DNA of 64,000 nt from Pseudomonadales bacterium (lineage in GTDB: Bacteria > Pseudomonadota > Gammaproteobacteria > Pseudomonadales > Azotimanducaceae), in the NCBI GenBank assembly GCA_028279305.1, contig JANQOA010000368.1, forward strand, positions 1 through 64,000, in the 5' to 3' direction. The number at the start of each line of letters is the position of its first letter. The first letter of the stretch is position 1. The position numbers and the translations under genes were made by a program. The notes beneath the pieces were generated by a model, which did not search any database, was not told the origin of the DNA, and saw only the letters and a list, made by a program, of their open reading frames with translations. Shown piece by piece: positions 51,685 to 59,399 of the stretch.

Positions 51685-52737
51685 ATGAAATACCTGACAC
51701 TCGGCCACTCGGGCCTGAAAGTTTCGCAAATCTGTTTCGGCTGCATGTCAATGGGCACCCCGGGAAACCCGGCACACCCCTGGGCCATTGACGAGTCTGA
51801 AAGCCGGCCTTTGATTCGCGAGGCGCTGGAAAACGGTATCAACTTCTTTGACACCGCAAATGGCTACTCCCTCGGCGCCTCCGAAGAGCATCTCGGGCGC
51901 GCGATCAAAGACATGGCGGACCGGGACGAAGTTGTGATTGCCACCAAAGGGTTCTTCGGCTGGACACAAGGGCCCAATACGCGGGGTAACTCCCGCAAGG
52001 GCCTGATTCAGCAACTGGATGCCAGTCTTAAGCGTCTGGGCACGGACTTCGTGGACTTGTACCAGATCCACCGCTATGACAAAGACACCCCCATAGAAGA
52101 AACCATGGAAACACTCCACGACCTGGTCAAAGCAGGCAAAGTACGCTACATCGGAGCATCTTCAATGGCAGCCTGGCAATTTCAGGAAGCGCAAAATGTG
52201 GCTCAGGCCAACGGCTGGACCAAGTTCATATCCATGCAATGTCAGTACAGCCTGCTCTACCGGGAAGAAGAGCGCGAGATGCTGCCTTTCTGCCAGGCAA
52301 GCAACGTGGGTGTTATCCCCTGGAGCCCATTGGCAAGAGGCGTTCTAACGCGTGATTGGGGCACCCAGACCGAAAGAACGGGCACGGACCGCCACGGACG
52401 CGCTTACACGCCATCCGCCTTGGACAAATTCCGGGAGTCCCAAGACAAAAAAGTTGTTGGCGCGGTTGCGGAAATTGCTGCGCAGCGCGGTGTCACGCGC
52501 GCACAGATCGGACTGGCCTGGCATCACGCCAAACCTTACATTTCAGCGCCGATTGCGGGTATCGGCAAAGCCAATCATCTTAAGGATGCTATCGCTTCAA
52601 CCCGCATAGAACTGACCGATGAAGAAATCCAGGCCATGGAAAAAGAGTACATGGACCGGCCGGCGGTGGTGTCAGGTCTGGCCGGCATCCCCAGGTGGCA
52701 GTTCAAGTTACAGGTAAAAGGAACTGCCGAATCTTAA
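51685..52737 (+). CDS. aldo/keto reductase
   Basis: The 350-residue protein has the family tetrad in FDTANGYSLGASEEHLGRAI (Asp and Tyr), VIATKGFF (Lys) and LYQIHRYDKDTPIEETM (His), plus IPWSPLARGVLTRDW for cofactor binding. It reduces a carbonyl with NADPH. ATG 51685 was chosen because the longer frame overlaps the SDR gene; TAAGG lies upstream. Its end is convergent with an LLM enzyme gene. Confidence 0.9.
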   Translation: MKYLTLGHSGLKVSQICFGCMSMGTPGNPAHPWAIDESESRPLIREALENGINFFDTANGYSLGASEEHLGRAIKDMADRDEVVIATKGFFGWTQGPNTRGNSRKGLIQQLDASLKRLGTDFVDLYQIHRYDKDTPIEETMETLHDLVKAGKVRYIGASSMAAWQFQEAQNVAQANGWTKFISMQCQYSLLYREEEREMLPFCQASNVGVIPWSPLARGVLTRDWGTQTERTGTDRHGRAYTPSALDKFRESQDKKVVGAVAEIAAQRGVTRAQIGLAWHHAKPYISAPIAGIGKANHLKDAIASTRIELTDEEIQAMEKEYMDRPAVVSGLAGIPRWQFKLQVKGTAES

Positions 52738-52775
52738 AATCGGTTGGCCGGTTGACTAACTCCAACTCCGCTTTA

Positions 52776-53777
52776 TCACCGGGCAAGTTCAGCAATCATC
52801 CCCGCCCTCCGCTCGGGCTCAACAAAATCGAAATCCGCGCAGGTGCGGTCGATCAAGTCTGCGTAACGGGCTTTAACTCCGCTCACAACCTCAGCGGGTT
52901 CCGCAACCACCGCAAATGTGTGGAGCATCTCGTCCGTCACCAGTTTTGACATGTCGTCCCACTTCCCTGCCTTGGACATCCGGTTCAACTCAGGCTGCAG
53001 ATCCCCCCAACCATGAACACCAAGCACGTTCTTATACGCCGGCGTGGAGCCATAAAACGAAATCCGTGTTCTGATGTTCGCCTCCATTTTTGCCCGCGTT
53101 TTTCCATCCCCGGAAACAACGAACGGCGAGAAACTGATTTCCAGATCCGTCCGCTTCCGCCCGGACCTGGCGAGGCCGCGTTCTACCGCCGGCAAAGTCA
53201 CTTCGCGGATATATTTTTCATTGCTGAACGGATGAATTATCAGTCCGTCAGCAACTTCCGCCGCAACCTCGGTCATTTTCGGTCCCACTGCCGCCAGGCT
53301 AATCCGCGGCGGTCCGTATTCGAGGTTTTCAGGCACAAACCCGGGTGTCATCAGCGTATGGCGGTAATACTCCCCTTCAAAACGGAGCGGCTCTCCGTCA
53401 TACCAGCTCGCCCAGATAGCCCGCATCGCCAGCACCAGCTCCCGCATCTGCCTGGCCGGCGCACCCCACGGCATATTGAATCGTTTGGTGATATGGGCCC
53501 GGATCTGGCTGCCGAGACCAATCGTGAGCCGGCCTTTCGAGTAGGCATTCAAGTCGTGACCGAGATTGGCCAGATTCATTGGATTTCGGGCAAACGCCAC
53601 GGCAATACCGGTAGCGATGCCAATACGCTCCGAATGTTCTGCGGCGATCATCAGCGGCAGAAAAGGATCGTGATTGATTTCCACTGTGGTCAAGCCATCG
53701 TAACCCAGTGCTTCGAGTTCCCTAACCTGTTCCGGGATGTCTTCCCATTTGCCGCGCAAGTGTGCGTCTATCTTCAT
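52776..53777 (-). CDS. LLM-class flavin-dependent oxidoreductase (TIGR03617-like)
   Basis: The 333-residue protein has ERIGIATGIAVAFARNP, KGRLTIGLGSQIRAHITKRF and IHPFSNEKYIREVTLPAVER, and so belongs to the same subgroup as the gene at 49478. ATG 53777 was chosen because the longer frame overlaps the preceding gene. It is third in the minus-strand unit TonB receptor, LLM, LLM. A monooxygenase or dehydrogenase role on an imported substrate is likely. Confidence 0.85.
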   Translation of the reverse strand: MKIDAHLRGKWEDIPEQVRELEALGYDGLTTVEINHDPFLPLMIAAEHSERIGIATGIAVAFARNPMNLANLGHDLNAYSKGRLTIGLGSQIRAHITKRFNMPWGAPARQMRELVLAMRAIWASWYDGEPLRFEGEYYRHTLMTPGFVPENLEYGPPRISLAAVGPKMTEVAAEVADGLIIHPFSNEKYIREVTLPAVERGLARSGRKRTDLEISFSPFVVSGDGKTRAKMEANIRTRISFYGSTPAYKNVLGVHGWGDLQPELNRMSKAGKWDDMSKLVTDEMLHTFAVVAEPAEVVSGVKARYADLIDRTCADFDFVEPERRAGMIAELAR

Positions 53778-53790
53778 CAGATTTTCTCTC

Positions 53791-54678
53791 TCAGAGGCAG
53801 GGCTGTAATGTTTGAAAGAGCTTGTCAAGGCAATGAACAAGCCGGTCCACGGTGGGAGAATCGCCTTGGTATGCCGCTGCCGCGTCTATTGATGCCCAGT
53901 TAAGACCTAACTCTTCGAGTTCACTCACGCGCTCCGCAAGCCTTTGATGATCGCAGAAAAAACCGCTTTCCGTTTCACAACCGAACGGGGCCAGCGGCAT
54001 TTGCAGGTTAAGCTGCGCAGGATCCCTGCCGACGTCCACGGCATATTGCCGGATCAGGTCCACGGTCCGCCCGACGGCGGCCCGATTCCTGGCCTGATGT
54101 CCAGACCACCCGTCACAGTAGCAGCCCGTTCTCTTTAGTACCTCCGGTTCAGCCCCCTCAAGCCATATCGGAATACTTCCTGCTGATGGTGCTGTGTTTA
54201 ATCTGTCCGCTCTGAAATAAGCACCGCTGAGGTCCAGAGTTTCACCTTGCCAATGGCTGCGCAGCAGCGCAACAGCCTGATCCATGCTTTGTCCACGGTA
54301 TTCATAGCGCTTACCCAGGGCTTCATATTCTGCTGCGGGCCCGCCGAATCCAATACCCAGGCGCATACGGCCGCCGGACAGCTGGTCCAGCGTGCCGACC
54401 TGCTCAGCAACCAACATGGTCTCCCGTTGCGGAAGGACAACTGACCTGGCGCCCAGCCCTATCGTTCTTGTTGCCCCCGCGGCAAAACCAAGCGTCGTCA
54501 GTGCATCCAACGATGGTTTCTTAACCCGGCTTTCCCCAGCCGTCTGCAAACCTGCCGTGACCCGGTCCAACACATCCAGATGGTGGTAGCCGATCTGCTC
54601 GACACCCTGGACAAACCTCACCACGGCTTGAGGTCCTTCCCGGTAAATCACGCTGGGCAAGACGACGGTGAGTTTCAT
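53791..54678 (-). CDS. LLM-class flavin-dependent oxidoreductase
   Basis: The 295-residue protein has RTIGLGARSVVLPQRETMLV, LDQLSGGRMRLGIGFGGPAA and PIWLEGAEPEVLKRTGCYCD, typical of bacterial luciferase-like enzymes, but from a different subgroup from its neighbour. It lies 15 bp after the TonB receptor and 13 bp before the next LLM gene, so all three are probably one transcript under the TetR-type operator at 57011. Confidence 0.85.
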   Translation of the reverse strand: MKLTVVLPSVIYREGPQAVVRFVQGVEQIGYHHLDVLDRVTAGLQTAGESRVKKPSLDALTTLGFAAGATRTIGLGARSVVLPQRETMLVAEQVGTLDQLSGGRMRLGIGFGGPAAEYEALGKRYEYRGQSMDQAVALLRSHWQGETLDLSGAYFRADRLNTAPSAGSIPIWLEGAEPEVLKRTGCYCDGWSGHQARNRAAVGRTVDLIRQYAVDVGRDPAQLNLQMPLAPFGCETESGFFCDHQRLAERVSELEELGLNWASIDAAAAYQGDSPTVDRLVHCLDKLFQTLQPCL

Positions 54679-54693
54679 CACCCACAACGCGCG

Positions 54694-56967
54694 TTAGTTG
54701 AAGAAGTACCTGAATTCAACGCCGATACGCCGGCCTTTGGCCAAGCCCGCCAGATGAGCACCGTCAATCAAGCCCAGTTCTGTACTCTGAGTATAAATGA
54801 CCTGATCAGTCAGATTGCGCCCGTACAACGACGCCTCCCACTTACCGCTGCTGGGCATCAGGGAAAAATTCACATCGACCGTATCAAGGCTGCCGCGGTT
54901 GGCAACATTCTCGTCATCAGTGATGTTATCGCGATGGGTGTACAGGATCTGCGACGACAAATTGTAATCGCCGATTCTGGCATCGTGCAGCAGACCAAAG
55001 TTGTACATAAGATCAACCACACCCGGCAGATCCAGGTTTTCGTCTATGGAATTGATCTCACCATCACCGTTAATATCGGTGTTCACTTCCAGATACTCAC
55101 CGTCGTTCATACCAATGGCATACGTCAGCGTGAGTGAATCTGTTAAGAACGCGCGCCCATCAACCTCAAGCCCCGTGAAGCGTGCGTCCGCCACGTTGCC
55201 CGTGACCTGGGACAAATCCTGGGCCAGGGTGACGCGCTGTAAATCGGTTGCTTCAATCACGAAGAACGCGGCGTTCAGGCGAAAGCGGTCGGTAACGTCC
55301 CACTTAACCCCCACTTCAAATTGCTCCATTTGTTCTTCATCCACCGCACCCCGGTCATCAGCCACATTGGAACGGCGCAGACTGAAACTTCCGGCCCGGT
55401 AACTGCGCGACACGGTCGAATAGAGCATGGTGGATTCATCCACGTCCCAGGTCACGCCGGCGCGGTAAGAGACGTTGCTCCAATCGTCTTCGGCATTGTC
55501 GACATCCAGGAAGCAAGTTCTGTCACCTACAACAAAACCGCAGCCGAAAAAGCGTTGCGAACCTTCAATCGCACGGTTGTTGTTTAACGCGTGACTGGAA
55601 GCGGATTTCTCTTCATCCGTCCAACGCAGGCCGCCCGACAGCGTGACATTTTCCGTAACGGCAAAATCCAGATTGGCAAACACACCAAACGTCTCGGATT
55701 CCGCAAAGCCGCCGCCGCTGCGGTTGATCCAAGTGGGCGCATCATTGATGCGCAGCGACTGGTTGGTTTCACTCTCTATCTCTACATCGAGATAGTAGAT
55801 CCCCGTGGTGACATCAACAGCGCCAAAAGTACCGAAGTAACGCAATTCATTACTCCAGTGTTCCAGATTGTTTCCACCCCAGGCAGGGAACGTGGCAAAA
55901 GTCGTACCGTCGATATCTCCCTGAGAGCGCGCCTCAAGATCACGCCACCCATATATATTAGTAATCGTGCCATCCCCGAAAGGCACATCAATGGTGGTGG
56001 TAAAGGTAAAGGCATCTACCCGTTGTTCAAAAAAATGATCCAATACATCACAGCTGGGGCCAACTTCGAACCCCACACAGCTGCCTACCATCTCGGTGCC
56101 AAAGTCGTGAGAGCCTTTGTCAAACTGACCAAGGCTGCCGTCGGGCCGGGTGAATTCTCTACCGCTGCCGCGATTGTGGGACTGGTTGACCAGACCAAAA
56201 CCTTCCTGATCAAAGTATTCATACTGGAACAGCAGGTTTATAGCGTCGCTGGCATCCCAGGACAACGCGCTGCGTATGATGGTAACTTCATTGTCTCCCG
56301 CATTGTCTCCGTTGAACTCGTTTTCGAACCAGCCGTCGTCGTCGTTACGGTAGACGGCCAGCTTACCCCTGAGACTGTCCGTTAAAGGACCCGAAATGTT
56401 TCCACTGAAGGTGATGTCTTCACCGCCTTCCGAGCCGCTGTCCGCCCGGACCCGGATATCGGCTTCAAATTCTTCCGTCGGTTTCTTGGTGGTTACGAGG
56501 ATGGCCCCGCCAACCACGTTGCGGCCCTGCAGCACGCCCTGGGGGCCACGCAAGATTTCAATACTCTCGATGTCGAAGTTGTCGAATACGGTACCTTGCC
56601 CGGTTGGGTTATAGACGCCATCCGTAAATACTCCGACCGAGGGGTCACGTGAAATAATGGAGCTGGATGGGGTTACGCCGCGAATGCTGAAGAATGCGGT
56701 ACCCTGCGTGGTAATTGGCTGCAGATTGGCATTTGGCGCCAGGAAGGCGATATCCGTAAGGTCTTTGAACTTCAAGGCATCCAACTGCCCTTCACCAATA
56801 GCGGTGATGGCTATCGGCACCTCCTGTACGCTCTCCACTACACTTTTTTTCGTCGCCGTTACGACCACCTCTTCGATTATCCGGTCCCGCGATGACTCTG
56901 CATAGGACGCAGACGCGATAAACGGCAGGACAAGCGCCACCAGACTCCACTTATAAACCCGAATCAT
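54694..56967 (-). CDS. TonB-dependent outer membrane receptor
   Basis: The 757-residue receptor has a signal peptide MIRVYKWSLVALVLPFIASA, then the TonB-box-like IIEEVVVTATKKSVVESVQE, a plug with RGPQGVLQGRNVVGGAI, and a barrel that ends GRRIGVEFRYFFN. The GRNVVGGAI form is common in receptors of the sphingomonad/Cellvibrionales type. ATG 56967 has AGGA eight bases upstream; longer frames to 57060 run through the operator. It should import the substrate of the TetR-linked module. Confidence 0.95.
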   Translation of the reverse strand: MIRVYKWSLVALVLPFIASASYAESSRDRIIEEVVVTATKKSVVESVQEVPIAITAIGEGQLDALKFKDLTDIAFLAPNANLQPITTQGTAFFSIRGVTPSSSIISRDPSVGVFTDGVYNPTGQGTVFDNFDIESIEILRGPQGVLQGRNVVGGAILVTTKKPTEEFEADIRVRADSGSEGGEDITFSGNISGPLTDSLRGKLAVYRNDDDGWFENEFNGDNAGDNEVTIIRSALSWDASDAINLLFQYEYFDQEGFGLVNQSHNRGSGREFTRPDGSLGQFDKGSHDFGTEMVGSCVGFEVGPSCDVLDHFFEQRVDAFTFTTTIDVPFGDGTITNIYGWRDLEARSQGDIDGTTFATFPAWGGNNLEHWSNELRYFGTFGAVDVTTGIYYLDVEIESETNQSLRINDAPTWINRSGGGFAESETFGVFANLDFAVTENVTLSGGLRWTDEEKSASSHALNNNRAIEGSQRFFGCGFVVGDRTCFLDVDNAEDDWSNVSYRAGVTWDVDESTMLYSTVSRSYRAGSFSLRRSNVADDRGAVDEEQMEQFEVGVKWDVTDRFRLNAAFFVIEATDLQRVTLAQDLSQVTGNVADARFTGLEVDGRAFLTDSLTLTYAIGMNDGEYLEVNTDINGDGEINSIDENLDLPGVVDLMYNFGLLHDARIGDYNLSSQILYTHRDNITDDENVANRGSLDTVDVNFSLMPSSGKWEASLYGRNLTDQVIYTQSTELGLIDGAHLAGLAKGRRIGVEFRYFFN

Positions 56968-57010
56968 TTTCCTAAGCTCCCCCTGTAGAAAAGTTCCACC
57001 CAACAATTCA

Positions 57011-57037
57011 TAAACATGTTGGTTGACCATATAGTAT
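57011..57037. promoter_or_regulatory. 27-bp operator, copy 1, before the TonB receptor
   Basis: These 27 bases are identical, in inverted orientation, to 59352-59378. The core is TGGT-CA-ACCA (on the minus strand ATGGTCAACCAA), an imperfect palindrome. It overlaps a possible promoter (TTGCAT, 18-base gap, TACTAT on the minus strand), about 45-70 bases before the receptor start. The TetR gene at 57134 lies just beyond it. Confidence 0.7.
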
Positions 57038-57133
57038 TGCTTTTCAGCAGGAATATGCAAGCTCTGATGGATATAACCATCTAGGCCAGTAGATTCAAAC
57101 TAGATCTGTCGGTTGAAAATCAGCGCAAGAGCC

Positions 57134-57754
57134 CTAGGCAAACAGGCTTGCACGCACCATGGCAAGTGCCTGCGGTATCACCGCCTCAAGGTCCACCTTC
57201 GAGCGCTTTACCAGCCTCTGTTGTGTGATACCCCGTAACAGTCCCAGAACCAGGATGGCCTGCACCTCTACATTGATATCCGTGCTGATCTCGCCGTCGT
57301 CAATGGCTTCCCGCAACACAGTTTCGACAGTACTTCTGGCCACCTCGTCGTTTTGTGCGGTCAGCTTGGTTAAGTCGGGCGTGGCGCTGATCGATTCCGC
57401 AATGGCCACAAAAACCGCTTTTGCCCGGGAATTACGCCGGCTGGCACCTTTCAGATAGGCTTCACACAATTTATCCAACGCCGCCAGGCCCCGCAGCCCC
57501 GCAGTGAGTTGTTTATTGTTCTGGATCGTGGCGTTACGGATATCTTCCAATACTGCCTTGATGCAGTCTTTCTTGGTTCCGAAGTGGTAGGTCACCAGTC
57601 CATGGCTGGCACCCGCCTCACGCCCTATCTCAACCATGGTGGTACCCGCGTAGCCCCGCGCGCTTAGTAATCTCGTGGCTGCATCAAGCAGTTTCCGCCT
57701 GGAATCCTCCCTTCTTTCCTCCTGGGTGCGGCGCGGAGAAACTTTGACATTCAT
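57134..57754 (-). CDS. TetR-family transcriptional regulator
   Basis: The 206-residue protein has the helix-turn-helix ARGYAGTTMVEIGREAGASH followed by GLVTYHFGTKKDC, and a C-terminal helical domain. It is 13 bp after the Cys-less thiolase and before the TonB receptor on the same strand, so it would be transcribed with the thiolase and DUF35 genes. It is the best candidate to bind the 27-bp repeat that controls the receptor and the CoA ligase. ATG 57754 was chosen; a longer frame overlaps the thiolase end. Confidence 0.9.
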   Translation of the reverse strand: MNVKVSPRRTQEERREDSRRKLLDAATRLLSARGYAGTTMVEIGREAGASHGLVTYHFGTKKDCIKAVLEDIRNATIQNNKQLTAGLRGLAALDKLCEAYLKGASRRNSRAKAVFVAIAESISATPDLTKLTAQNDEVARSTVETVLREAIDDGEISTDINVEVQAILVLGLLRGITQQRLVKRSKVDLEAVIPQALAMVRASLFA

Positions 57755-57767
57755 AAGCTCTAGGATC

Positions 57768-58922
57768 CTAAGTTCGTTGCAGAATGTGTACAACACACAC
57801 TGCACCAACACCCACCATGTGGGCAAGTCCAATTCGGGCTTCCGGTTGTTGCCGCTGTCCGGCTTCACCCCGCAGCTGACGCACAATCTCGCACACCTGG
57901 CCTACCCCGGTAGGTCCAATCGGATGACCCATGGCTAACAGACCGCCTGACGGGCTGATGGCGTGCTTGCCGCCGATGTGGAACTCGCCGCGTTCCAATC
58001 TGTCTGCCGCCTCCCCCACACCACACAAGCCCATCGCTTCAGCGTACAGGAACTCTTCTATGGAAAAGGCATCGTGTAACTCAATAACATCCAGGTCTGC
58101 GGGTGCCACGCCCGCCGCCTCCAACGCGTCCATCGTGGTATTCTGTGTGAGCACAACATCAGGATTATCTCCCGGCGTAAACTCCTGTAAGCGGGACGCT
58201 GATGCCGTCACCCGGACCCCACGCTTACGGTTCATGCCAAGCTGCTTCATCGCGTTTGCAGAGGCGACAATAACAGCGGCGCCTCCCTCGCCCACCGGTG
58301 TACATTGCAAACGTGTAAGCGGGCCGGCAATTACCGGCGGCGCCAGCACTTCTTCCAGGGTTCTGGCTTTCTGCCGTTGGGCAAACGGATTGTGCGCACC
58401 ATAACCATGATTTTTTACCGCAACTTTTGCAATCTGCTCCGCGGTTGCACCAGTGTCTGCCATGTACCGTTCAGTGAGCATCGCAAAGTGTGTGAAGGGA
58501 ACCACCAGGCCATCAGCCAGCGAGCGTACCTTGGCATTAACAGGACCGCCGCGTCCCGCACCGGCTACAGGTTTGTCAACGCCAATGGCAATGCTGACTT
58601 CGGCCAGGCCTGATGCTACATCATGCACAGCTTGCCGGAATGCAGTGGAGCCCGAAGCGGAGGCATTCTCAACCTGCGCCACCGCCACATTGGAAGGGCC
58701 CAGATAACGCAACATTGTCGAACCGGCAGCCATGCCAATCCGTGCGTTGCCAACGTAAGCGGTGTCAACATGCCGCCACTCAAGTGCAGCGTCTTTGAGC
58801 GCCTCACGAACCGCGGTTAAACCCAGGGTCACGTAGGGTGTTTCGGACAGGTGCTGATAACGATGCAGACCAATGCCGGCAACATAGACAGACCGGTCAC
58901 TCAATAAATTTCTGGTAGCCAT
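57768..58922 (-). CDS. SCP-x/Ltp-type thiolase homologue with Cys-to-Ser change, candidate retro-aldolase
   Basis: The 384-residue protein is of the lipid-transfer-protein thiolase branch. The block that normally reads ENACASGS with the nucleophile is QVENASASGSTAFRQAVHD, with Ser for Cys. ELHDAFSIEEFLYAEAMGLC and SPSGGLLAMGHPIGPTGVGQ are kept. Together with an adjacent DUF35 partner this matches the steroid side-chain aldolases Ltp2-ChsH2, which lack the thiolase Cys and cleave a beta-hydroxyacyl-CoA by retro-aldol reaction. One base separates it from the DUF35 gene. A normal thiolase function is unlikely. Confidence 0.85.
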   Translation of the reverse strand: MATRNLLSDRSVYVAGIGLHRYQHLSETPYVTLGLTAVREALKDAALEWRHVDTAYVGNARIGMAAGSTMLRYLGPSNVAVAQVENASASGSTAFRQAVHDVASGLAEVSIAIGVDKPVAGAGRGGPVNAKVRSLADGLVVPFTHFAMLTERYMADTGATAEQIAKVAVKNHGYGAHNPFAQRQKARTLEEVLAPPVIAGPLTRLQCTPVGEGGAAVIVASANAMKQLGMNRKRGVRVTASASRLQEFTPGDNPDVVLTQNTTMDALEAAGVAPADLDVIELHDAFSIEEFLYAEAMGLCGVGEAADRLERGEFHIGGKHAISPSGGLLAMGHPIGPTGVGQVCEIVRQLRGEAGQRQQPEARIGLAHMVGVGAVCVVHILQRT

Positions 58923-58923
58923 A

Positions 58924-59307
58924 TCAATTCTTACCCTCAACCGCCGGGACAAATACAAAGCGTTGTGTACCCTCTATTTCACGAACGGCACCCTGGACCA
59001 AAGACCCAAGCTCAGCCTGCGGAAACTCCAGACGTCCGCGAACAAGCTGGCTGGCTTCGGTCTGTACTTCAGCCACCTGAAAAGGCGTCTGCAACTTCTG
59101 ATCAAGATGAACCGTTGTATAAGCACGCAGCGTCCCTTTTGACGATATCCGTACCTCTTCCAAACAGCTGCCGTCCGCTCCGCAGGCTTCGCATCCGTAT
59201 GGTTGCGGCGGGAATTGAGTGCTTCCGCATTGGTTGCATCGAATTCCGCATAGAAGCAGTTCGTCTCCCTGCGTCACCCATAGGTTCGGTTGCTCAGAGC
59301 TTGCCAT
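58924..59307 (-). CDS. DUF35/OB-fold zinc-ribbon protein (partner of the thiolase homologue)
   Basis: The 127-residue protein has a zinc ribbon CGIRCNQCGSTQFPPQPYGC followed by EACG (two CxxC pairs near residues 25 and 40) and an OB-fold beta region (SSKGTLRAYTTVHLDQ, VQGAVREIEGTQRFVFVPAV). DUF35 proteins pair with SCP-x-type thiolases or aldolases. The start is either ATG 59307 or GTG 59319; no strong ribosome site is seen. It is divergent from the CoA ligase; the gap holds the 27-bp operator. Confidence 0.9.
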   Translation of the reverse strand: MASSEQPNLWVTQGDELLLCGIRCNQCGSTQFPPQPYGCEACGADGSCLEEVRISSKGTLRAYTTVHLDQKLQTPFQVAEVQTEASQLVRGRLEFPQAELGSLVQGAVREIEGTQRFVFVPAVEGKN

Positions 59308-59328
59308 AAAGTAATCCACTAAAACGGG

Positions 59329-59356
59329 TTGGCATGAGTCTAGCTTTCAATATACT
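59329..59356 (+). promoter_or_regulatory. sigma-70-type promoter for the CoA ligase operon
   Basis: TTGGCA (59329-59334) and TATACT (59351-59356) are spaced by 16 bases. The -10 box overlaps the left end of the 27-bp operator copy 2, as expected for a repressed promoter. Confidence 0.5.
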
Positions 59357-59378
59357 ATATGGTCAACCAACATGTTTA
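59352..59378. promoter_or_regulatory. 27-bp operator, copy 2, before the CoA ligase
   Basis: Identical over 27 bases to the reverse complement of 57011-57037, with the TGGT-CA-ACCA core. It overlaps the proposed -10 box and lies before the GTG start at 59400, inside the upstream extension of the ligase frame, which supports the later start. Confidence 0.7.
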
Positions 59379-59399
59379 CGGAAAACCGGAGAACAGACC

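Noticed and set aside
59330..59345. Sigma-54-like TGGCAT-N5-TAGCT before the CoA ligase
   Set aside because: The -12 box lacks the TTGC core, and a better sigma-70-type promoter with an overlapping operator is present at the same place.
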